Positions 16,594 to 23,931 of a DNA stretch of 30,568 nucleotides are shown piece after piece (position 1 is the stretch's first letter; each line of letters opens with the position of its first letter). The DNA lies in assembly GCA_913052135.1 (NCBI GenBank), contig CAJXDY010000027.1, positions 1 through 30,568 on the forward strand, given 5' to 3'. The stretch comes from UBA8106 sp913052135 (GTDB taxonomy: Bacteria > Acidobacteriota > Vicinamibacteria > Vicinamibacterales > UBA823). The position numbers and the translations under genes were made by a program. Below the pieces are notes generated by a model that ran no database searches, was not told where the DNA came from, and was given only the letters and a program-made list of their open reading frames with translations.

Positions 16594-17445
16594 CTACAGT
16601 TTATCGAGTCCTTCAGTTAACTCAATGTAGGTGCCGAATGGATCGGTGAGAAATGCAACACCAATACCGAGGCCTGGGATTTCCCGATAGGGTCTATCAA
16701 ATTTGACACCTTGTGATTCCAATCGCTGGCAGAAATTCTTAAGGTCGTCGACCTCGAATCCAATGTGATCAAGGCTCCGGCCTTTAGTGCTCTCCGAGGG
16801 TGTACTCGATGGCGAGAAGGTGAGATTCACACCTGGCAGGTCAGCGGCTTCAAACGAACCACGCATTCCCGGTATGGCATTAAATGTTTGTACATACCAG
16901 GCTTTCATCGCATCGAGTTGGTGCGAGTAAAAGTGGATGTGATGAAGTGTCAGTGGAATCGTCTGAGTCCGGTTTTCAACAAATTCAACTTTAATGTTGT
17001 CTGGTGCCATAGCGTAGGCGATGTACGTATCCTGGTCAGCAATGTACGCGAGGTCGTCAACAACTTCTTGAGAAGCTGGCAACTCAGCCCTGGTAATTAT
17101 CGGATAACCTGCTGCTTTAATCGTATCTATAATGGCCCGAACGCTTGGTACCCAAAAGCCGATATGGTTCACGGTGGAGCCGATAGTTCCATCAGTGGGC
17201 GTTTGTTCCCTCATAAACACTAAGACGTTCGGAAATTTAACGATTTCGGAGTTACCCAATACAGCTGGCTCGCCTCCAAGTGTGTTCACCCAGAATTGTT
17301 TCTGTGTTTCGATGCTTGTGACATTCAAATGATGATGTCCATAGACGACTGGGCCGTCTTGAGCGGACGTAAGCTGCGCGGAGGATATCGACGCAAACGC
17401 GAGACAAAATAACCCTAACAAGATAACCGTCATGGTCGAGTGCAC
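16594..17445 (-). CDS. Exported VOC (glyoxalase/dioxygenase fold) protein with two modules
   Basis: A 283-residue protein with a signal peptide (hydrophobic LLGLFCLAFASISSA), then two vicinal-oxygen-chelate modules. The first begins VYGHHHLNVTSIETQKQFW and contains STVNHIGFWV. The second begins LTLHHIHFYSHQLDAMKAWY, contains LDHIGFEVDDL and ends GTYIELTEG. The His and Glu positions of the metal site (HH...H...E) are kept in the second module. Export of a VOC protein is uncommon, since glyoxalases and dioxygenases are normally cytoplasmic. GTG at 17445 is chosen because a GGGAG ribosome site stands seven bases upstream; ATG at 17433 is possible. Function is unknown. Confidence 0.85.
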   Translation of the reverse strand: MHSTMTVILLGLFCLAFASISSAQLTSAQDGPVVYGHHHLNVTSIETQKQFWVNTLGGEPAVLGNSEIVKFPNVLVFMREQTPTDGTIGSTVNHIGFWVPSVRAIIDTIKAAGYPIITRAELPASQEVVDDLAYIADQDTYIAYAMAPDNIKVEFVENRTQTIPLTLHHIHFYSHQLDAMKAWYVQTFNAIPGMRGSFEAADLPGVNLTFSPSSTPSESTKGRSLDHIGFEVDDLKNFCQRLESQGVKFDRPYREIPGLGIGVAFLTDPFGTYIELTEGLDKL

Positions 17446-17454
17446 GTTTTAACT

Positions 17455-17485
17455 CCCGCGAAAAGGATGCCAAAATGCTCGCGGG
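17455..17485 (-). promoter_or_regulatory. Hairpin overlapping the VOC gene ribosome site
   Basis: CCCGCGA (17455-17461) and TCGCGGG (17479-17485) form a perfect 7-base stem with a 17-base loop. On the minus-strand transcript the 3' arm carries the GGG of the GGGAG ribosome site of the VOC gene, so the fold could mask translation initiation. The + strand has TTTT after the stem, but no + gene ends here, so a terminator is less likely. Confidence 0.35.
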
Positions 17486-17674
17486 GTTTTCCTGCTCGCA
17501 CCAAGACATCAGAAAATCGTCAAGGATCCGCAATTATACCGGAGTTACTACCAAAGGATTGCTAACTTGTTTAGGAATAATAGCCTGTACATGCATGAGA
17601 TTGGCTGTATGGGACGTGGAGTTCGCCCGGCGTGATAAACTTTCTTAAATTTGCGATTGTTCTAAGGACATGAA

Positions 17675-19582
17675 ATGGGGAAATCCTACACTCGACTAAC
17701 ACAGCCGCTAGTTCGCGAGAATGGTTCGCTACGACCAGCAAGTTGGAAAGAAGCGTTGGACCGAGCGGCGACGGGTCTGAAACAAGTTGTCGACGAACAT
17801 GGTGGGTCAGCAGTTGGGATGTTTAGCTGCTCCAAGACCACGAATGAGATGAACTTCATGGCACAGAAGTTCGCCCGTTCGGTGATCGGCAGTAATAATA
17901 TCGATAGCTGCAACCGCACTTGACACGCTCCCAGCGTCGTCGGTCTGGCGACAGTCTTTGGGGCCGGTGGAGGGACAAGTTCGTACGCGGAACTTCAAGA
18001 GGCTGATCTAATCATCTTATGGGGATCGAACGCTAGAGAAACCCACCCCATCTTCTTTCATCATCTGTTGAAAGCCGTGCATAACGGCGCACGATTGTAC
18101 ACGGTGGATCCTCGCCGGACTAGTTCGGCCGAGTGGGCGAATGTTTGGCTTGGACTGGACGTTGGCACGGATGTCGTGCTTGCTAATGCTATTGCCAGAG
18201 AAATCATTACGCAGGGATTGGTACACAAAGAGTTTGTTGATAATGCCACGACTGGATTCGACGAATTTTCTCAAGCGGTTGCATCCTATACCCTGGAGCA
18301 TGCTGAGCGGATCACCGGTGTGCCAGGTGAGGCGATTCGAGAGTTAGCCCATGCCTATGCAGGTGCTAAGAAAGCGCAAATGTGTTGGACGCTGGGAATT
18401 ACAGAGCATCACAACGCAGTCGACAACGTATTGTCGTTGATTAACCTGTCTTTACTAACCGGACATGTTGGCCGTTTTGGCTCAGGGCTCAATCCATTGC
18501 GTGGGCAGAACAATGTGCAAGGCGGAGGCGACATGGGTGCGATTCCCAATAAGTTGCCAGGTTTTCAGGACGTAGAAAATGATGCACTGCGTCGAAAGTT
18601 TGAGCAGGCTTGGAACTGTGTCATTCCACCAAAGAATGGTTGGCATTTGACATTGATGTTCGAAGCGATGGAACGAGGTGATCTCCGAAGTCTCTACGTT
18701 ATCGGCGAAAACCCTGCACAATCAGAAGCGAATGCCCCCCACGCCATTCATTTAATGCAAGGACTAGATCATCTTGTTGTCCAAGATATTTTCTTGACGA
18801 AAACCGCCGAACTTGCAGACGTTGTGCTGCCAGCAGCGGCAGGGTGGGCGGAGACCGAAGGCACGGTGACTAGTAGTGAGCGTCGTGTGCAACGTGTCCG
18901 TAAGGCACTTGATCCTCCTGGTGAGGCGCGTGACGACATCGAAATCTTATGTGAGTTGGCGAGAAGATTTGGCCACGACTGGGGTCATCCAACCGCTGAA
19001 GATATTTGGAATGAAGTGAGACGCTTGTCTCCAATGCATGGAGGTATGAGTTACCAGAGACTTGAAGAACTCGGCGGTATCCAGTGGCCGTGTCCAGACG
19101 AACAAAGCTTAGGGAGTTCATACTTGCATGGCCGGCTGTGGAAGCGTCCAGTGGAGGGTCCATTGGCGCCATTTAGTGTCGTCGAACACACACCGCCGGC
19201 GGATGAATTAACCAACGAATATCCGATCCGCCTCACGAGTGGTCGCCGGTTAGATTCATACAACACCGGCGTGCAGAGTAGCGGTTTCCAGTCGCCGATC
19301 AGGCATGCTGAGACGCTTGATATTTGTGAATCTGATGGTCGGCGATGGGACGTAGCCAGCGGTGAGAAGGTGCGAGTCCTTTCACGTCGTGGCGAGATTG
19401 AGATGACTGTTCGCTACACAGGTGATTTACGGCCTGGCTTGGCGTTCACAACATTTCATTTTCCCGACGAAGCTGAGACTAATAAGTTGACAAATCCCAC
19501 ATGGGACAAGAAATCTGGAACAGCTGACTTCAAGGCTACCGCAATACGGATCGAAAAGCTCGAAACGGCGGTTGGCGCATGA
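17675..19582 (+). CDS. fdhA: Formate dehydrogenase catalytic (molybdopterin) subunit, selenocysteine-containing, C-terminal part of a split FdhA
   Basis: One 635-residue protein is read through the in-frame TGA at 17921 as selenocysteine, residue 83. Before it stands GSNNIDSCNRT and after it HAPSVVGLATVFGAGGG, which is exactly the active-site context of formate dehydrogenases (Sec or Cys, then His). Downstream are molybdopterin-binding features: ILWGSNARETHP, TVDPRRTSSAEWAN, RFGSGLNPLRGQNNVQGGGDMG, VIGENPAQSEAN, DVVLPAAAGWAETEGT, and a C-terminal MopB domain with RLTSGRRLDSYNTG. The protein begins at MGKSYTRLTQPLVREN and lacks the N-terminal [4Fe-4S] segment that FdhA normally has; that segment is in the third gene of the operon. 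AAGGA stands six bases before the ATG. Mo or W would bind the Sec, and formate is oxidised to CO2. The next gene follows after 10 bases. Confidence 0.9.
17921..17952 (+). promoter_or_regulatory. Sec codon TGA and bacterial-type SECIS hairpin
   Basis: TGA (17921-17923) is followed by a stem GTCGTC (17936-17941) / GGCGAC (17947-17952), six pairs including one G-U wobble, closing a five-base loop GGTCT (17942-17946). The loop starts 18 bases after the TGA. From memory, the SelB-binding hairpin of E. coli fdhF also presents GGUCU 18 bases after its UGA. This supports recoding as selenocysteine rather than termination. The selA, selB, selC and selD genes are not in the window. Confidence 0.82.
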
Positions 19583-19592
19583 GCGAGTAGGG

Positions 19593-21437
19593 ATGGATTT
19601 CAAACTACTGCCAGCCGAGACGAGCGAGGCGGAGCGTGCTGCGGTTGACAGCGTGCTCGAGCGTCAGGCAGATGTTTCCGAGTCGGTTCAGGTAGCACAT
19701 GGAGGGCTCTCGGAAGCTCGCTCTCGGAGACATCTATTGCTCCCAACCTTGCATGCTGTACAGAAACGAGTTGGCTGGATTTCAGCCGGTGCGGTCAATG
19801 AGATTTGCCGCAGGTTATTAATTCCCCCCGCTGAGGTTTACGGTGTGGCGAGTTTCTACACGTTGCTTTCCACAACAACCAGACCTCCCCGTGTGGCCCA
19901 CGTCTGTGACGATATTGCCTGTAAGCTACAAGGTGCCGATAAGTTGTGTGCGGCACTCGAGCACAAGGTTGGTCCATCAGGTACGCCAGTCTCTAACGGA
20001 CAGGCAACTTGGCATCGTAGTCCCTGTCTCGGTCTTTGCGAACGTGGGCCAGCCGTCCTGTTCCAACTGGCAGGAGATTGTCAGGACGGTACAATTGCGC
20101 CGGCTGGTCTCGAAGATATTGAAAGCGTTTTGGATGGAACAGACGTTCCGATTACACCTACCATTTCAACACCCCAAACTATTGGAACTCCTGATCCAGC
20201 CTTAAGGTTGCTGCACCGTGTTAAGGATTGTGATCCGGCGAACCTCGCCTCATATCGTGGTGCTGGTGGATATTCAGGACTTCAAAGAGCACTCGAGCTT
20301 GGACCTACGCGCGTTATTGAGGAAATATCTAAGTCGAAGCTGCAAGGCCGTGGCGGTGCTGCATTTCCAACGGGCCGGAAGTGGGATGCGGTAGCGAAAT
20401 CGCAAGTCAGCCCACGCTATGTTGTCTGCAATGCTGATGAATCGGAACCTGGAACATTTAAGGATCGTGTGTTAATGGAGGAGGATCCATTTGCCATCAT
20501 TGAATCGATGACGATCGCCGGATTTGCTGTCGGTGCTGAGGAGGGATATCTCTATGTGCGGGGTGAATATCCACTTGCCACAACTCGACTGGAACACGCG
20601 ATTCAAGTCTGCCAATCGGAAGCGTTATTGGGACCTAATGTAATGGGCGGTGGATTCAATTTCGATATTGAACTACGCCGAGGCGCTGGCGCCTATATCT
20701 GTGGTGAAGAAACGGCGCTGTTTAATTCGATCGAAGGTTTTCGTGGCGAACCCCGCAATAAACCGCCATACCCGGTTGAGGCTGGTCTTTTTGGTAAGCC
20801 CACCGTTATCAATAATGTGGAAACGTTAGTCAATGTGTTGGATATTTTACGTGACGGTGGAACAAGCTTTGCTGGCGTGGGTACTGACGGGTCCGCTGGA
20901 CCGAAGCTCTTTTGTGTATCAGGCGCTGTCGAACAGCCCGGTCTTTATGAGGTTCCCTTTGGACTGACGTTGCGTGCGCTCATTGATCTAGCTGGTGGAG
21001 TGCGCGGAAACAAACAACTTAAGGTAGTGTTGCTTGGTGGTGCTGCTGGATCATTTGTATCTCCGAAACATCTCGACACACCGCTCACGTTTGAAGGGAC
21101 CCGTGCCATCGGTGCGTCCCTGGGTTCTGGTGTCGTCATGGTGTTCGATGAAGACACGGATATGAGTAGTATTGTTCTTCGGATCGCGGCATTCTTTAGG
21201 GACGAATCTTGCGGTCAGTGTGTGCCCTGTCGAGTCGGAACAGTGCGTCAAGAGGAATTATTACAACGGCTTGCCCGAGATGGTGTGCAGACGTCACTTG
21301 AGGCTGAAGCTCATTTACTGGATGAACTAGGTCAAGTCATGCGCGACGCGTCCATCTGTGGACTTGGGCACACCGCGGCGAATGCAGTGCAGTCGGCAGT
21401 TACGTTGGGACTATTTGGAGGATCCAAGGGTGAGTGA
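19593..21437 (+). CDS. fdhB: Formate dehydrogenase diaphorase subunit (NuoE-NuoF fusion)
   Basis: A 614-residue fusion protein. The NuoE part carries a thioredoxin-like [2Fe-2S] site at C105, C110, C145 and C149. The NuoF part has the FMN/NADH loops GRGGAAFPTGRKWD, NADESEPGTFKDR and GAGAYICGEETALFNSIEG, and a [4Fe-4S] site at C540, C543, C546 (ESCGQCVPC) and C589. In NAD-dependent formate dehydrogenases and related hydrogenases this subunit passes electrons from the Fe-S chain via FMN to NAD+. The ATG at 19593 is 10 bases after the fdhA stop; an in-frame TTG at 19572, overlapping fdhA, would add seven residues and cannot be excluded. It could instead serve a bifurcating complex, but no third electron-acceptor subunit is visible. 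Confidence 0.94.
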   Translation: MDFKLLPAETSEAERAAVDSVLERQADVSESVQVAHGGLSEARSRRHLLLPTLHAVQKRVGWISAGAVNEICRRLLIPPAEVYGVASFYTLLSTTTRPPRVAHVCDDIACKLQGADKLCAALEHKVGPSGTPVSNGQATWHRSPCLGLCERGPAVLFQLAGDCQDGTIAPAGLEDIESVLDGTDVPITPTISTPQTIGTPDPALRLLHRVKDCDPANLASYRGAGGYSGLQRALELGPTRVIEEISKSKLQGRGGAAFPTGRKWDAVAKSQVSPRYVVCNADESEPGTFKDRVLMEEDPFAIIESMTIAGFAVGAEEGYLYVRGEYPLATTRLEHAIQVCQSEALLGPNVMGGGFNFDIELRRGAGAYICGEETALFNSIEGFRGEPRNKPPYPVEAGLFGKPTVINNVETLVNVLDILRDGGTSFAGVGTDGSAGPKLFCVSGAVEQPGLYEVPFGLTLRALIDLAGGVRGNKQLKVVLLGGAAGSFVSPKHLDTPLTFEGTRAIGASLGSGVVMVFDEDTDMSSIVLRIAAFFRDESCGQCVPCRVGTVRQEELLQRLARDGVQTSLEAEAHLLDELGQVMRDASICGLGHTAANAVQSAVTLGLFGGSKGE

Positions 21438-22365
21438 TGCAATGGAGAAACAGACAATACCTCTGGTCGAAGTGACCATCGATGATGAAGTGGTGCGCGT
21501 GCCTGAGGGGTCTACCTTGCTAGATGCCTGCCGGGTCCAGGGTGTAGACACGCCAACACTATGCTATCTGGATACCTTAACGCCTGTGAATGTTTGTCGG
21601 GTTTGTGTTGTGGAGCTTGAAGGTTCACGAACCCTGGTTCCTTCGTGCTCGCGCAAGGTGCATCCGGGTGCTGTCGTGCATACCAACACGCCGCGTGTTC
21701 GCCATAGTCGGAAGCTCGTGCTTGAACTTCTCGCGTCGTCTGTTGATTTATCCTTAGCGAGTGGTGACGTCAAACGCTGGATGACCGACTATGAGGTAGA
21801 CGCTGCGAAATTTGGATTAGCAGACGTATCGCATGCTGATCGTGATAGCCGGAGTCCTGGTCATCACCATGTTTCAGATGGCATGACAGCGGAGACGGTC
21901 GAGCAACCAGTCAAAATTCATGATGAGATGTATGTTCGTGATTATTCGAAGTGCATCCTTTGTTACAAATGTGTTGAAGCCTGCGGCGAAGATGCTCAGA
22001 ACACGTTTGCAATCGCTGTAGCTGGGCGTGGTTTCGACGCCAGGATTTCGACCGAATTTGATCGACGATTGGACGATTCGGCCTGTGTGTATTGTGGCAA
22101 CTGTATCGGTGTTTGTCCGACTGGAGCTCTGATGTTTAAGAGTGAGCATGACCGTCGTGCAACTGGTGAGTGGGACGAATCGAAGCAGGATGTGACGCGC
22201 ACAGTATGTCCTTATTGTGGTGTGGGGTGCAATCTTGAGCTGCATGTACAAGAGAACGAGATCGTCAAAGTTACGTCCCCAATGGATCATTCAGTTACTC
22301 AAGGGCATCTATGCATCAAAGGCCGTTTTGGCTGGCAGTTTGTTCAGAATCGAGAAGAACCTTGA
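21430..22365 (+). CDS. Formate dehydrogenase Fe-S subunit, N-terminal part of a split FdhA (NuoG-like)
   Basis: A 311-residue Fe-S protein. Residues 10-80 are a plant-type [2Fe-2S] domain (C45, C56, C59, C73). Two ferredoxin-type [4Fe-4S] sites follow (C175, C178, C181, C185 and C219, C222, C225, C229). The end is the [4Fe-4S] segment that heads molybdopterin oxidoreductases (C260, C263, C267, C295; GHLCIKGRFGWQFV), after which the protein stops. The continuation of this segment in ordinary FdhA is found at the start of the first gene of the operon. The HxxxCxxC-type cluster usual after the [2Fe-2S] domain of NuoG/FdhA is missing: the corresponding region (residues 96-117, LVLELLASSVDLSL) has no Cys. 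The GTG start overlaps the fdhB stop and has GGAGG eight bases upstream; ATG at 21442 is the alternative. Confidence 0.88.
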   Translation: MSDAMEKQTIPLVEVTIDDEVVRVPEGSTLLDACRVQGVDTPTLCYLDTLTPVNVCRVCVVELEGSRTLVPSCSRKVHPGAVVHTNTPRVRHSRKLVLELLASSVDLSLASGDVKRWMTDYEVDAAKFGLADVSHADRDSRSPGHHHVSDGMTAETVEQPVKIHDEMYVRDYSKCILCYKCVEACGEDAQNTFAIAVAGRGFDARISTEFDRRLDDSACVYCGNCIGVCPTGALMFKSEHDRRATGEWDESKQDVTRTVCPYCGVGCNLELHVQENEIVKVTSPMDHSVTQGHLCIKGRFGWQFVQNREEP

Positions 22366-22384
22366 CCGATAAAGAGAATCTTAT

Positions 22385-23899
22385 ATGTCTAACCACATAA
22401 CTAACCAACCAGCAGGTGTCGTGACGCAACTTGAGACTGACCTAGATAAGCTCTCCTTGCCGAATACGAGTTGGAAGGGCATGTTGAAGCATTTTGGTCC
22501 GGGCCTTATCTTAATGATGACGGGCGTTGGGACCAGTCATTTGATCACAGCCCCGGTGGCGGGTGGGCGTTTCGAATACGCTCTGCTCTGGTGCATCCCA
22601 ATCGCTTATATCTTCAAGTACTACGGATTCGAGATGGCGTTTCGGTTTACCAACGCGACCGGTAAGAGTCTGATCGAGGCATACGGCACAGCTTGGAAGA
22701 AATGGCCATTATGGTATGTGATGATTACGACGATTATTCAGTCGGCCATTGGTCAGGCTGGCCGTCTCGTTGCTGCAGCCGCTGTGGCGTACTACTTATT
22801 CACGACCACCCTTGGATTTTCGTTCTCTCAACCAGTATATGGATTTGTTCTCGGTGTGACCGCTGTCGTAATTCTACTCCGTGGAAATTACGCTGCTGTC
22901 GAGACTGCGACCAAGATTTTGGCTGGCATGTTAATCGCGTCAACCTTCCTTGTGTTTTTTGTTACTCCCGTTGGTGGCGACGCACTTAGTCATTTTGTCA
23001 TTTTTGAGACACCGGCTGGCTCGTGGCTCATTATTGCCGCTTTTCTGGGATTACTGCCGACCGGAATTGACGTGTCATTACAAGCCTCGGAATGGGGGAA
23101 GGCGAAGAAGGTCGGCATGGGTCGTGTCAGGCCAAGTCTGGAAAAAGCTGGATTGGCACCGACTTTCGACCCGTTCACCAGTTCGAAGACTGACCTAGCG
23201 ATCGATACTTCAAGAATTCCAGGATTCGGGGTCGAGTACTGCCGACGTTGGTTTAGGATAGGTTTGTGGGATTTTAGGTTTGGTCATATCATTTCGTTTT
23301 TTCTTGCCTGTATTTTTCTTCTCTTAGCAGCTGTCTGGATGTATCCGAACGAAGTTGAGGGCCGGGCTGTTATGGGTGAGATTGCTAGAATTTTTACCGA
23401 TAGTCTTGGCCAAAAGATGATGCTCGTTTTTCTCCTCGGAGCATTTGCTGCGACTTTCTCAACTGCGTTCAACTACTTTGATGGGTGGCCGCGGATTGTT
23501 GGGGCTTGTTGCCGCAACATGTTTCGCTCGACGGCATCTCTACAAGGTATCGCGCGTGAAGATCTGACCGACGCCCATCGTCGGCATTGGTACTCCGAGT
23601 ACAACATCTACCGATTGACGATGTTATTCTCACTCGTTTCATCGGTAGCTATTATTTATGGTATGCCACAACCGGTTTACTTAGTGTTGGTAGCATCAGC
23701 GCTGGCTTTATTTGTCGCGCCGGTCATTTATTTCCTGAATCTGTACTATTGCCTAACCGTTATTCCAAAGACGGACAAACACTTCTATCCGTCAAAGCTC
23801 GAGACGGCATTCAGTTGGCTGAGTCTCATTGGCTTTTGTGTTCTTACCGCCATTGTCATTTTGGCACGTGTGTTCAACGTTGAGCTGTTTGGCGTGTAG
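22385..23899 (+). CDS. Nramp-like membrane transporter lacking canonical metal-binding motifs
   Basis: A 504-residue membrane protein with about 11 segments and the Nramp frame: first helix KHFGPGLILMMTG, then YALLWCIPIAYIFKYYGFEMAFRFTNATGKSLIE, which aligns by eye with MntH (LLW...ATGKNLAE). In MntH the first helix carries DPGN and the sixth MPH; here the equivalents read VGTS (residues 48-51) and TGID (around 225). The usual Mn/Fe ligands are therefore absent, and another ion or solute must be considered. A long cytoplasmic insertion (about residues 237-290) separates the halves. It starts 19 bases after the formate dehydrogenase Fe-S gene, so it probably belongs to that transcript; a role in supplying a cofactor ion or moving formate is conjecture. 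Confidence 0.8.
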   Translation: MSNHITNQPAGVVTQLETDLDKLSLPNTSWKGMLKHFGPGLILMMTGVGTSHLITAPVAGGRFEYALLWCIPIAYIFKYYGFEMAFRFTNATGKSLIEAYGTAWKKWPLWYVMITTIIQSAIGQAGRLVAAAAVAYYLFTTTLGFSFSQPVYGFVLGVTAVVILLRGNYAAVETATKILAGMLIASTFLVFFVTPVGGDALSHFVIFETPAGSWLIIAAFLGLLPTGIDVSLQASEWGKAKKVGMGRVRPSLEKAGLAPTFDPFTSSKTDLAIDTSRIPGFGVEYCRRWFRIGLWDFRFGHIISFFLACIFLLLAAVWMYPNEVEGRAVMGEIARIFTDSLGQKMMLVFLLGAFAATFSTAFNYFDGWPRIVGACCRNMFRSTASLQGIAREDLTDAHRRHWYSEYNIYRLTMLFSLVSSVAIIYGMPQPVYLVLVASALALFVAPVIYFLNLYYCLTVIPKTDKHFYPSKLETAFSWLSLIGFCVLTAIVILARVFNVELFGV

Positions 23900-23931
23900 C
23901 AGCTAATCATGAGGGATTAAGGAGAACTGTT

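Noticed and set aside
17921..17923. Premature stop making the formate dehydrogenase gene a pseudogene
   Set aside because: The frame is intact and conserved on both sides, the codon is at the Sec/Cys active-site position, a SECIS-like hairpin follows, and the operon partners are all intact.
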